Shown here one piece after another: positions 54,831-63,875 of a DNA stretch of 64,000 nt. The position numbers and the translations under genes are program-made. The stretch's first letter is position 1. Each line of letters starts with the position of its first letter. The notes beneath the pieces were generated by a model. That model saw nothing but the letters and a program-made list of their open reading frames with translations. It had not been told where the DNA came from and ran no database searches. Source of the DNA: Planctomycetaceae bacterium. Lineage in GTDB: Bacteria > Planctomycetota > Planctomycetia > Pirellulales > Pirellulaceae. The stretch is taken from NCBI GenBank assembly GCA_005778405.1, contig SXOA01000180.1, forward strand, positions 1 to 64,000, read 5' to 3'.

Positions 54831-57156
54831 GCAGGTTGAACATGGCGAGGGCGAACTCAGGCAGTGAACCTTCCCGCAGAAAGTCCAGCGACAGATTCCG
54901 CTCGCGGGGCGTCGGTGCGCGGCCTGCGGTCAGCCAGAAGGCCCGCTCCACGATTTGCTCAGGAGCACCGCCGGACTCCTGCTCCAAGCGGTCGGCAAAG
55001 GACTGGGCCAGGTCGTTCGAAAAGCGGCCGTTAAGCAACTCCAGGGCTTGCGGCGCATGAGTGCTGGCTTGCCGGCGCGAGCAACTGGCGAGGAGGGTCG
55101 GAGCATCAAACACTTCCAAAAACGGCAGCCGCAAGTTTCGTTTGGCGATCAGGTAGACCGAGCGGCGGTCGAATTCAGCCGCTCGCTCCGCAACTTGCCA
55201 CTGCGCCGGCTTATAGAGTTGCTCGACCAATTGAGGATCAACCGGAACCATCACGCTTCGGCCACCGGCTTGCCGATTGAGCCGGCCTGAAACCGCGAGC
55301 ATGGCATCTCGCAACTCTTCGGCGGAAAGTCGGCGGCGATTGACTCGCCATAACAGCCGGCTTTCGGGGTCGGCTTGTTCCGCCTGCGCCGCATGCGGAG
55401 AATAACTCGACTGTCGATAGGTGTTGCTCAGCACGATTTGACGTTGCAACTGCTTGAGTGACCAGCCGCTGTCGATGAGCGAAGCGGCAAGAGAATCAAG
55501 CAACTCCGGGTGACTGGGGGGATCTCCCCTCGCGCCAAAATCGTTCGCCGTTTTGACGATGCCCGCGCCGAAATGGGCCTGCCAAAGACGGTTGGTAATG
55601 ACGCGGGCGGTCAGCGGATGTTTGGGAGTCGTCAACCACTCGGCAAGGCGCGTCCGTGGATGGGCAACGTCGGCAGCGAATTCGGGCAGGTCATCTCGCA
55701 CTAAAATGCTGGGCGGACGGGGACCGACGGGCTCACCTTTGCTTTCCCATTCGCCGCGACGAAGCACATGAATGACGGTTCGCTGGGAAAAGTCATTTCG
55801 CGTGCTGGGAATGGTAGCGAGCGGCGGCGGCAGCTTGTCTTCGAGCGCTTCGACTTCGGCAATCAGCCGGTCGCGCTCTGCGCCCGTTGCCTGTTTGGAG
55901 AGCGCTTGGACTCTCTGAATCTCTTGCCTGGCCGCGGCCGTCTTCGCTTCCCATTGTTTTTGGTCAACCGCGGATTCCAGCAGGATGTTGTGCTCGCTCG
56001 TCGCGGCAAAGTAAGCCTGCAAGCGGTAGTAATCCTTCTGGGTGATCGGTTCGAGCTTGTGATTGTGGCAGCGGGCGCAGCCGACCGTCAGCCCGAGAAA
56101 TGCCGTGCCGATGATGTCCGTTCGTTCCGTCAAAACTTCATTGCGGCTGAGGGCGATGTCCGGATTGCCCGCGTTCCGCCGTACCGGTCCGATTCGGTGA
56201 AAGATGGCAGCGGACAAACACTCTAGGCTTTCCGGTTCGATTTCATCGCCGGCGATCTGCTCGGTCAGGAAACGATCGAACGCCTTGTCGCGATTGAGGG
56301 AGTCAACGACGTAGTCCCGGAACCGCCAGGCATCGGGGACGTGGCGGTCATATTCATATCCCTCGGTTTCGGCGAAGCGAACCACATCGAGCCAATGTTG
56401 TGCCCAGCGTTCTCCATAATGGGGGCTCGCCAGCAGCCGATCTGCAACCCGCTCCAAAGCATCTGGTGACTCGTCCCGATCAAGCTGCAAAACCTCTTCC
56501 GGTGAAGGTGGTAATCCAATCAAGTCAAAACAGACACGGCGGAGCCACTCCGCCCGGCTGGCGGCAGGAGCGGGCTGCCAATTCCTGGCCTCGAGTTTGG
56601 AAAGGATGAACGTGTCCAGCGGTGAGTGCGGCCAGAACTTGTCCTTCACGGCCGGTTGTTCAGTCTCGCGGATTGGTTGGAACGACCAGTGGAGACGAGG
56701 ATCTCGTTCCGCGGCAATTCCCGCGGCGGCGTTTTGCCGCGGATCGGGCGCGCCCATCTCCACCCACTTCACAATGTCGGCAATCGTCTGGGTGGGCAAT
56801 TTGGGCTTGTCTGGCGGCATTGCCAGATCCCCTTCATGGCGAATCGCTTGCACGAGCAGGCTCTTGTCGGTGTTTCCTGCGACGATAACCGGGCCGGAGT
56901 CTCCTCCGTTTCGCAGACCGAGTTTCGTATCCAGCCGCAGCCCACCCTTGACCTCTTTCGCTTTCGCGGAGTGGCAAGCGAAACATTCCTTCTTCAACAC
57001 GGGCTCAATTTTCTCGACAAAGAAGCGTTCCCCGTCGGTGGGTACGGGCTGCTTAGCGACAGCTATTTGTCCCATCGCCGGCGGAAGCAGCGCAATCCCT
57101 GACAACCCAACCAGGGAGAAGCATAAACTTAGGGAATGACAGCGACGCTTCAACAT
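54808..57156 (-). CDS. Planctomycete cytochrome, DUF1549/DUF1553
   Basis: The start at 57156 (MLKRRCHSLSLCFSLVG) gives a signal peptide and 782 residues. The haem-type motif CFACHSAKAKE is followed by GGLRLDTKLGLRNGGDSGP, then DUF1549 (VCFDLIGLPPSPEEV, GERWAQHWLDVVRFAE), the second motif CARCHNHKLEPI, and DUF1553 (HPLTARVITNRLWQAHFG, THPELLDSLA-like). It is probably a surface or periplasmic redox component paired with DUF1501. Confidence 0.93.
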   Translation of the reverse strand: MLKRRCHSLSLCFSLVGLSGIALLPPAMGQIAVAKQPVPTDGERFFVEKIEPVLKKECFACHSAKAKEVKGGLRLDTKLGLRNGGDSGPVIVAGNTDKSLLVQAIRHEGDLAMPPDKPKLPTQTIADIVKWVEMGAPDPRQNAAAGIAAERDPRLHWSFQPIRETEQPAVKDKFWPHSPLDTFILSKLEARNWQPAPAASRAEWLRRVCFDLIGLPPSPEEVLQLDRDESPDALERVADRLLASPHYGERWAQHWLDVVRFAETEGYEYDRHVPDAWRFRDYVVDSLNRDKAFDRFLTEQIAGDEIEPESLECLSAAIFHRIGPVRRNAGNPDIALSRNEVLTERTDIIGTAFLGLTVGCARCHNHKLEPITQKDYYRLQAYFAATSEHNILLESAVDQKQWEAKTAAARQEIQRVQALSKQATGAERDRLIAEVEALEDKLPPPLATIPSTRNDFSQRTVIHVLRRGEWESKGEPVGPRPPSILVRDDLPEFAADVAHPRTRLAEWLTTPKHPLTARVITNRLWQAHFGAGIVKTANDFGARGDPPSHPELLDSLAASLIDSGWSLKQLQRQIVLSNTYRQSSYSPHAAQAEQADPESRLLWRVNRRRLSAEELRDAMLAVSGRLNRQAGGRSVMVPVDPQLVEQLYKPAQWQVAERAAEFDRRSVYLIAKRNLRLPFLEVFDAPTLLASCSRRQASTHAPQALELLNGRFSNDLAQSFADRLEQESGGAPEQIVERAFWLTAGRAPTPRERNLSLDFLREGSLPEFALAMFNLHEFLYVP

Positions 57157-57205
57157 GCCTCGTATTCTACTGTGATCCCGCCTGTCTTGCGCGATTCGCC
57201 ACATT

Positions 57206-58948
57206 CTAGGGTTTCGAACTGCCTTCCCTCGGCGTCAGCTTGAGTGCGGAGTGCTCGGCGATGAATTTTAACAACTCCTGGGCACACGGGTCCGCATCGC
57301 TGAACATGAGGAGGACCATGATCGAAATGTGGTTACGATCCTTGATCTCCTTAACCGTGACCTCGATGCTCTTGTCTTTCAATCTCTTGCCAAGCTCCTG
57401 CGACGCCTTCTCGCAGCCCCCCATGTCATTGTCAGCATAGAGAATCAGGAACGGAGGCTCCTTGCCGGTGACTTGCTTCAACGGCGATGCACTGTCCGCA
57501 GCCTCCTGGCCCTTGCCGATGATCCGTTCGCTCCAGCGGCCGCCAAACTGATAGACGCCACTGATGGGCATCGCGCCTCGGATGTCCTTCAGGGTCAACG
57601 CATGAGCCGCGAGATAGGACTCGTTGGTCGCCAGCAGGGCCGCGAGATGGCCGCCGGCGGATTGCCCGGTGACAAAAACCTGGTCCGGCCGCCCGCCATA
57701 TTTGGCGATGTTCTTATGTGTCCAGGCAAATGCTTTGGCCACATCCTCGATATGGCCTGGATGCTGCACTTTGGGGGTCAGCCGATAGCTGACCACCACC
57801 GTTCCGATGCCGTTCTTGGCGAAGGTCCTGCCGAAACTACCATACAGATTGCGATCACCGGTTGTCCACGCACCGCCGTGGATGAAGATCAGCACCGGGA
57901 AGTCCTTGTGTCCTTTCGGCAGAAACAGGTCCAGTTTGTGCTTGCTGGGATCGGCGTCGTCCCCATCATAGTAGGCAATGTTGAGAATGCTTTCGACCTT
58001 GAAGCTTCCCCCGCTGAAAACGAGATCCTTGGGTTTGGCAACGGCTGCTTCTTTTTCGACCTCGTTACGGCGAAGGATCGCTGTCACCGCGAAGTGGTCC
58101 GAAGGGGTGCGGCCTTCCTTGGCGGTGCGGTCGATTCCTGCTTCGGATACCTGCCAGTCGCGCGACGCGCCAATCCAATCGATGCGAGGTCCTCTGGTCT
58201 CCTCTTTCTTAAAGCCGGAAAAGGTCCCTTCCTCTTCTCCTCGCTGCGGCTGGAAAGTTCGAAAGGTATCGACAACGGGAGAGACTTGTTCCTCGACTGC
58301 GGCAAACAACGCCTGATAGGGCTCGCTCGCTTCAGCCGTGTTGAAGTCACCGGTCAGGACGACTGCGCAGCCCTTGCCAATCTCGGCAATCTTCCGCCGC
58401 AAAAGGCGGGCGGATTCCAAGCGCGCCGTCGCTCCCTTGTGGTCGAAATGCGTGTTGAAGAACGCCGTTGGTGGCGCGGCCGGATTCCGCAAGTCCGACA
58501 GCTTGACCCAGGTGACCATCCGCGGCAAGGAACTGTCCCAGCTTTTGCTGCCGACTTCATCGGGGGTCGCGCTGAGCCAGAAATGCCCGCCATCCACTCG
58601 TTTAAAACGCTCCTTCTTGTAGTAGAGTGCCATCATCTCGCCGGCCTCTTTGCCGTCGTTCCGCCCCACGCCAAGCACGTCATATTTGGGGAGTTTTTCC
58701 GCCAGATAGTCGCGCTGAAAGCCGAGCGTTTCCTGGGTTCCGAGCAAGTCCGGATTGAATGCAGCGATGGTCTCGACCAAAAATTCCTTCCGGCGATTCC
58801 AATGGTTTTCGCCGTCGTCTGCCGTGCCGTAGCGGATATTGAAGCTCATGACGCGAACGTCGGACGGCAATCGGTCTTCGCCATGCGCTGAAAAACCGGC
58901 TAGCAGCGATGCCCCGCAAACGAGCAACGCAAAAAAACGGCCACTCAT
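57206..58948 (-). CDS. Exported EEP-family nuclease/phosphatase fused to alpha/beta-hydrolase
   Basis: The start at 58948 (MSGRFFALLVCGASLLAGF) gives a signal peptide and 580 residues. The first domain is endonuclease/exonuclease/phosphatase-like: VMSFNIRYGTADDGENHW, GTQETLGFQ, NTHFDHKG, LTGDFNTAE and SDHFAVTAIL. The second (from about 325) is a BD-FAE-like esterase: FIHGGAWTTGDR, VTGQSAGGHLAAL with a late His in RNHISIM. The two are usually separate proteins. A phosphodiesterase/esterase acting on a mixed substrate is inference. Confidence 0.9.
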   Translation of the reverse strand: MSGRFFALLVCGASLLAGFSAHGEDRLPSDVRVMSFNIRYGTADDGENHWNRRKEFLVETIAAFNPDLLGTQETLGFQRDYLAEKLPKYDVLGVGRNDGKEAGEMMALYYKKERFKRVDGGHFWLSATPDEVGSKSWDSSLPRMVTWVKLSDLRNPAAPPTAFFNTHFDHKGATARLESARLLRRKIAEIGKGCAVVLTGDFNTAEASEPYQALFAAVEEQVSPVVDTFRTFQPQRGEEEGTFSGFKKEETRGPRIDWIGASRDWQVSEAGIDRTAKEGRTPSDHFAVTAILRRNEVEKEAAVAKPKDLVFSGGSFKVESILNIAYYDGDDADPSKHKLDLFLPKGHKDFPVLIFIHGGAWTTGDRNLYGSFGRTFAKNGIGTVVVSYRLTPKVQHPGHIEDVAKAFAWTHKNIAKYGGRPDQVFVTGQSAGGHLAALLATNESYLAAHALTLKDIRGAMPISGVYQFGGRWSERIIGKGQEAADSASPLKQVTGKEPPFLILYADNDMGGCEKASQELGKRLKDKSIEVTVKEIKDRNHISIMVLLMFSDADPCAQELLKFIAEHSALKLTPREGSSKP

Positions 58949-59172
58949 GACAAAACTCCTTGGTGCGGGTCGCAGCCGAATATTTTTCTTCCGGCCGTCG
59001 GCGACATTATGACACAGCTCGCACATCGAGGTCCAACCCCTTTTGAAAATACAGCACATTGCCTTGTAATCCAAATTGCTTGCGGAGTTCCGGCCGATAG
59101 CCGACAATTAACCATCAAGTGGCCGTTGATTGGTATTCGTGCGGCGGCTAGTCGATGGTATGGAGCAATGTT

Positions 59173-61614
59173 ATGGCGCTGTGGAGGAATTGGATCAGGT
59201 TGTCGGCTGCGGCAGGTCTGGCGCTGCTGGGCGGATCTGCCGTCGCAGCGCCGCCAACCTCCGGTCAGTCGGCTGACGACAAGCAATTCGACGAACAATT
59301 CCGGCCGCTGCTAACCAGCCACTGCGTGGCGTGCCATAGTGGGGACAAACCCAAGGGAAAGCTCGCACTAGACAGCTTGAAACCGGACTTTACGGATGCA
59401 GTGACGCGAAAGCACTGGACGGCTGTGGTGAAACGGCTTCGAGCGGGTGAAATGCCGCCCAAAGACAAACCTCGTCCTCCCGAGAAGGATGTTGCGGCTC
59501 TGTCGGCTTGGCTGGTGCCGCGCCTGGCCACTGCCGAAGCCGCCGACCGTGCCACGCAAGGCCGCGTCGTCCTCCGCCGGCTCAATCGGGCGGAGTACGA
59601 GAATACCTTGGGCGATCTGCTGGGTATCAAGATCAACCTGAAAGAGCAATTGCCCGAGGACGGCTCGGCGGACGGCTTTGACAACGCCGGTGCCGCGCTG
59701 CACACGTCCGCATTTCTGATGGAGAAGTATCTAGAAGCCGCCGATTCCGCCTTGAACATGGCAATTGCCAACCGCCCGAAGGCACCGCCGAGAATCGACA
59801 AGCGTTACAGTCTCAAGGACGGTCACCCGGTCCGGGGGACGACAGAAAACGTCTATCGCTTCCTCGAAGACGGCGAAGTGGTCTGCTTCTGCTCATCCGA
59901 ATGGCACAACGTCGGCATCACCACGTTTTATCCGCCGGACGCCGGCAACTATCGCTTCCGCATCTCCGCTTCCAGCATTCAAAGCGACGGCAAGCCGGTC
60001 ACGTTTCGAGTGACGGCCAGCGGCACGCGGATGACGGGAAAGAGCGGCCTGGTCGGTTACTACGACGCCCCGCCGGACAAGCCAACCGTGTTTGAGTTCG
60101 TCCGCTACATGGAGCCGCGAACGACCATTACGATGCTCCCCTATGGCCTGGCGCATGCCAACACCGTGAACCCGATCGGCGGTGAATATTGGAATGGGCC
60201 GGGTCTGGCGGTTCAGTATGTCGAGGTCGAAGGGCCCCTCAACGAGATCTGGCCACCGGCAAGCCACCGCCGCATCTTCGGCGAAATGCCGCGGAAGAAA
60301 TTCCCGGTTTACAATTTCTCCGATCGCGTGGAAGTGGTTTCGGAGCAGCCGCTCGTCGACGCCGCGAACATCCTGACGACGTTCACGCGCCGGGCGTTCC
60401 GCCGCAACGTGACCGCGGAAGACGTCGCCCCGTTCGTGGCGGTCGTCAAGGCCAAACAAGACGCTGGCTACACCTTCGAGTTGGCCATGCGGGCGGCTCT
60501 GAAGGGAGTCCTCATCTCGCCTGAGTTTCTCTTCCTTCGTGAGAAGCCCGGCAAGCTCGATGACTTTGCGCTGGCCAGTCGGCTGTCGTACTTTCTGTGG
60601 AGCACAATGCCCGACGACGAGCTGTTTGCGCTCGCCGAACAGCAGAAACTCAGCCAGCCGGAGGTTCTCCGCCAGCAGGTCGAGCGATTGCTCGCGAGCC
60701 CCAAGTCGGCGGCCTTCACGGAGAATTTCGTCGGCCAGTGGCTGAGGCTCCGCGAAATTGACGCGACCGAGCCGAGCCACATCGTGTATCCTGAATTCGA
60801 TCACCTGCTGAAGGTCTCGATGATCCGCGAGACAGAGCTGTTTTTCGAGGAAGTCCTCAAACACGATCTGAGCCTGACCAACTTCGTCGCCTCCGACTTT
60901 ACGATGCTCAACGGCCGGCTGGCCAGGCACTACGGCCTTCCCGGAATCGTTGGCTGGGAATTCAAGAAGACGCTATTGCCGCCAGAAAGCCACCGGGGAG
61001 GAGTCATGACGATGGCGAGCGTGCTTAAGGTGACGGCCAATGGAACGACGACCTCGCCGGTGATGCGCGGGGCCTGGGTCCTGGATCGCATCTTGGGAAC
61101 TCCTCCACCGCCCCCTCCGGAAAACGTATCCGCAATTGACCCCGACATCCGAGGTGCAACAACCATTCGCGATCAGCTGTCCAAGCATCGCTCCGTCGAA
61201 TCGTGCGGAGTCTGCCACCGCACCATCGACCCTCCCGGCTTTGCCTTGGAGAGCTTCGACTGCATCGGCGGCTGGCGGGATTGGTATCGAGTCACCGGAA
61301 GTGGCGGACCGGTCGTCGTCGATGGCCGGCACATGCCATACCACAAGGGAAAAAATGTGGACCCTTCCGACGTGATGGCGGACGGCGAGAAGTTCGAGAA
61401 CGTCGACCAGTTCAAGCAGCTTCTCTTGCGTGACAAGCCGCAACTGGCCCGGTCATTGACCACGAAACTAATTACCTATGCCACGGGCCGAGCGCCCCAG
61501 GTATCGGACAAGGAAGCGGTAGAGGGGATTGTTGAGAAAGTTGCCGCGAAGGACTATGGATTGCGTTCGCTGGTGCATGAGATTGTGCAGAGCGAGTTGT
61601 TTCGGAATAAGTGA
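59173..61614 (+). CDS. Planctomycete cytochrome, DUF1587/DUF1595/DUF1592/DUF1588/DUF1585
   Basis: The start at 59173 (MALWRNWIRLSAAAG) gives a signal peptide and 813 residues. The haem-type motif CVACHSGD is near residue 58. DUF1587 is at LNRAEYENTLGDLLGI, a long beta-rich insert follows, then DUF1595/1592 (RRAFRRNVTAEDV, FVGQWLRLREID), DUF1588 (HRGGVMTMASVLKVTANGT, SCGVCHRTIDPPGFALE) and DUF1585 (LITYATGRAPQVSDK). These genes are normally followed by a DUF1552 gene; here a truncated DUF1552-like start lies 2 kb downstream. Confidence 0.94.
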   Translation: MALWRNWIRLSAAAGLALLGGSAVAAPPTSGQSADDKQFDEQFRPLLTSHCVACHSGDKPKGKLALDSLKPDFTDAVTRKHWTAVVKRLRAGEMPPKDKPRPPEKDVAALSAWLVPRLATAEAADRATQGRVVLRRLNRAEYENTLGDLLGIKINLKEQLPEDGSADGFDNAGAALHTSAFLMEKYLEAADSALNMAIANRPKAPPRIDKRYSLKDGHPVRGTTENVYRFLEDGEVVCFCSSEWHNVGITTFYPPDAGNYRFRISASSIQSDGKPVTFRVTASGTRMTGKSGLVGYYDAPPDKPTVFEFVRYMEPRTTITMLPYGLAHANTVNPIGGEYWNGPGLAVQYVEVEGPLNEIWPPASHRRIFGEMPRKKFPVYNFSDRVEVVSEQPLVDAANILTTFTRRAFRRNVTAEDVAPFVAVVKAKQDAGYTFELAMRAALKGVLISPEFLFLREKPGKLDDFALASRLSYFLWSTMPDDELFALAEQQKLSQPEVLRQQVERLLASPKSAAFTENFVGQWLRLREIDATEPSHIVYPEFDHLLKVSMIRETELFFEEVLKHDLSLTNFVASDFTMLNGRLARHYGLPGIVGWEFKKTLLPPESHRGGVMTMASVLKVTANGTTTSPVMRGAWVLDRILGTPPPPPPENVSAIDPDIRGATTIRDQLSKHRSVESCGVCHRTIDPPGFALESFDCIGGWRDWYRVTGSGGPVVVDGRHMPYHKGKNVDPSDVMADGEKFENVDQFKQLLLRDKPQLARSLTTKLITYATGRAPQVSDKEAVEGIVEKVAAKDYGLRSLVHEIVQSELFRNK

Positions 61615-61616
61615 AA

Positions 61617-61880
61617 ATGGACAGAATGTTTTTGTGGGACGAATCCCCCGAAGGAAACGTCGAACACATTGCCGAGCACGGCCTTACTCCTGACGAGGTG
61701 GAGTCTGCATTCGACAATATCGAAACCGAAACCACCAGCCGCGCTACAGGCCGGCCGGCCATCTTTGGCCGAACACTACATGGTGACGTGATTTTCGTGG
61801 TTTACGAGCTTGACAGTGATGACGATGGAAGTGAGTTTATCTATGTGTACACCGCTTATCCCGCGGAGGACGAACTATGA
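61617..61880 (+). CDS. BrnT-like putative toxin
   Basis: The start at the ATG at 61617 gives 87 residues (a GTG at 61611 overlaps the upstream stop). The pattern FLWDESPEGNVEHIAEHGLTP, GRTLHGDVIFVVYEL and FIYVYTAYPA resembles BrnT, a small RNase-type toxin. The final RA..A signature of BrnT is only loosely kept. It overlaps the next gene by ATGA, as toxin-antitoxin genes often do. Confidence 0.7.
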   Translation: MDRMFLWDESPEGNVEHIAEHGLTPDEVESAFDNIETETTSRATGRPAIFGRTLHGDVIFVVYELDSDDDGSEFIYVYTAYPAEDEL

Positions 61881-62125
61881 AATCAAAGCCCAGCATCTCG
61901 CCGGAGCATTTAGCCGAACTTCGGGCGGAAGGCAAGCGACTTCAGCCACTCCTCTCCGCGGAAATGCCCGCCGTTCGAGAGGAATGGAAGCAATGGGCGA
62001 ATAGCCTCTCCAGCGTCGTTGCCCGCCATTCCAAGGAGATTGACGAGTACATTCAGACTCATGGTCCGATGACACGAGAAGAAGTGGTCGAGAAGGCGTT
62101 GACCAAGCTCCTTTCGGAAGTGTGA
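61877..62125 (+). CDS. Putative antitoxin partner of the BrnT-like protein
   Basis: The protein is 82 residues, entirely helical in appearance (LAELRAEGKRLQPLLS, VREEWKQWANSLSSVVARHSKEI). It does not show the ribbon-helix-helix of BrnA. The 4-base overlap (ATGA) with the BrnT-like gene suggests a paired function. Assignment is by context only. Confidence 0.55.
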   Translation: MKSKPSISPEHLAELRAEGKRLQPLLSAEMPAVREEWKQWANSLSSVVARHSKEIDEYIQTHGPMTREEVVEKALTKLLSEV

Positions 62126-62195
62126 CCGACAGCTATCAAGTTTGCGGGGTTGCGGTCTTCTCGCCGCATTGTCTTTCCGCAACATGTTTTGAGTT

Positions 62196-63620
62196 ATGAA
62201 AGCTCTTCAATCGCCACTGTTTTGGATCGTCGCTGCAGCCGCCGTTGCCGTATTGGTTGTGATAGGCGTCGGGATAGGTGCTGCGATCAAAAATGCTCGT
62301 CGCGATCCTCCAGGATTTCTGGATTACATCAAGAATCCGGAGTTGTGGCACGAACTGGAAAGGGAACGGGCGGAGGAGCCTGACCTGGATGCGGCACAGA
62401 AATGGGATGACCAGCAGATCGAGGCCGCAGTGCGGCGTTTTGTCTTTGAAGACGGCAGCCGGCGGGATCGCCGCGTTCTATCGTCGCTCGGGCCAAAGAC
62501 GACCGCTGCATTGCTGAAACTCCTGGCGGACAACTCTGTCCGTTCAAAGTTGTTGAACGGGTCCGACCTCCCCTTCAGCCAAGTTTGTGAATTGCTTAGC
62601 GAGAATCCGTCCGCCGCCGCAGTTCCTTCACTCGTTCCTTTTCTCGAAGCAAAGTCGAAGGAGATTCGCAAGGAGGCGGCCCTCGTGCTCGGGACAATTG
62701 GCACGGACGCAGTCGTTCCTTCGGTGCGAACAGCGCTACAGGATTCCGATGAGTATGTCCGTTCTTACGCGCTGATAGGCCTGTTGCGAGCAAGCGAAAA
62801 AAAGCGGCTGGGAGATGCTTGCCGCCAAGAGCTGTTTTCCGACGTCCAGCAATTGATTTCGGAAGGCAAGAATTCCGCCTATGCTCGTCTGCTGTTGGAA
62901 ATGAACAAGGACAAGGCAACTGAGTTTTTTCTTTCAGACACCATTCTCACCCCCAATAACGAGTCCTTGCACGATGTTTTGGCAGCACTCAATGAAAGGG
63001 AAATCCTAGTTCCCCGAGATCGGCTCCTCTTGCTGATCAAGCAGTTGGCGGCGACTTCGCTGAAGTATCCTCATGACTATCAGCTTGGCGAAGCTCTATG
63101 CAGCTTGGGGAAGCACGAGAACGCTGAAGACCGAACTACACTTGAGCGATACTTGTCACACTCGGAGAAGAGAGTCACCGAAGGTGCCGCAAACGGCATG
63201 CTTGTCTCGCACGGACTGAATGGGTTCTCGGATCGCATCTGGAAGGCGGAAGGGACGGCCGCTCTCGCGCAGCCGCAGCGAAACTACCTGGCCGTCATGG
63301 TGCTCGACGCAGAAGTCCGCAACGGCGGGTTCTCCCAGTATTTCTTCAACTCCAGTGGAGACGATTGGAAGACGGCGCTCTCGGGTCTGGAGACAATGGG
63401 GTCAAAGGAGCGACTCGCCATCTTAAAGAAAACTCTGGCGAAGTTTAACAAATCGAGCCCCTCCGAAAACCGAAACCAGCGAATGGAGCAGCTTGCGAAG
63501 ATAGAGAGTGGGAAAGATTCTGTATTTAATGAGCTGAATACCAGGTACTATGAATGTGAAGAGAATCTTGAGGTCTTGATGATGCATTACGTTCTTAGGA
63601 ACGCCGAGGCGTTCCGCTAG
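62196..63620 (+). CDS. HEAT-repeat protein with C-terminal DUF4375 domain
   Basis: The protein is 474 residues with one N-terminal membrane segment (about 8-30). Residues about 60-220 contain HEAT-like pairs (VPSLVPFLEAKSKEIRKEAALVLGTIG, VVPSVRTALQDSDEYVRSYALIGLL). The C-terminus is DUF4375/DMP19-like (YLAVMVLDAEVRNGGFSQYFFNSSGD). The function is unknown; HEAT repeats suggest protein binding. It lies between the BrnT-like pair and the DUF1552 remnant. Confidence 0.8.
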   Translation: MKALQSPLFWIVAAAAVAVLVVIGVGIGAAIKNARRDPPGFLDYIKNPELWHELERERAEEPDLDAAQKWDDQQIEAAVRRFVFEDGSRRDRRVLSSLGPKTTAALLKLLADNSVRSKLLNGSDLPFSQVCELLSENPSAAAVPSLVPFLEAKSKEIRKEAALVLGTIGTDAVVPSVRTALQDSDEYVRSYALIGLLRASEKKRLGDACRQELFSDVQQLISEGKNSAYARLLLEMNKDKATEFFLSDTILTPNNESLHDVLAALNEREILVPRDRLLLLIKQLAATSLKYPHDYQLGEALCSLGKHENAEDRTTLERYLSHSEKRVTEGAANGMLVSHGLNGFSDRIWKAEGTAALAQPQRNYLAVMVLDAEVRNGGFSQYFFNSSGDDWKTALSGLETMGSKERLAILKKTLAKFNKSSPSENRNQRMEQLAKIESGKDSVFNELNTRYYECEENLEVLMMHYVLRNAEAFR

Positions 63621-63651
63621 TCACTGAGTTCATTGAGGGGAGCACAATCCC

Positions 63652-63795
63652 ATGGACCTTTACCGTCGCACATTTCTCCGCGGAACTGGCGTTGCTCTGG
63701 CGCTGCCACCGTTCGATCCATTGGTCCCGCGAACGGCACGCGCGGCTGAAGCCGCCGTCCCTCGCCGCGGCCGCGACGCTTCGACCTTGGAATGA
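63652..63795 (+). pseudogene. Truncated DUF1552-like gene (N-terminal fragment)
   Basis: The frame encodes 47 residues starting MDLYRRTFLRGTGVALALPP, the twin-arginine signal opening typical of DUF1552 proteins, which usually span roughly 400 or more residues. It stops at TGA 63793 after a short basic tail (VPRRGRDASTLE). No continuation of the family is visible. Read as a degenerate remnant of the DUF1552 partner of the cytochrome gene at 59173. Confidence 0.65.
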
Positions 63796-63875
63796 TTCAT
63801 CATTCGGACCTCCAGAGTGGACCATGGTCCGGCCCCCGCCGGTATCCGAGAAATCTGGGTCATCGCAGTTCTTTG

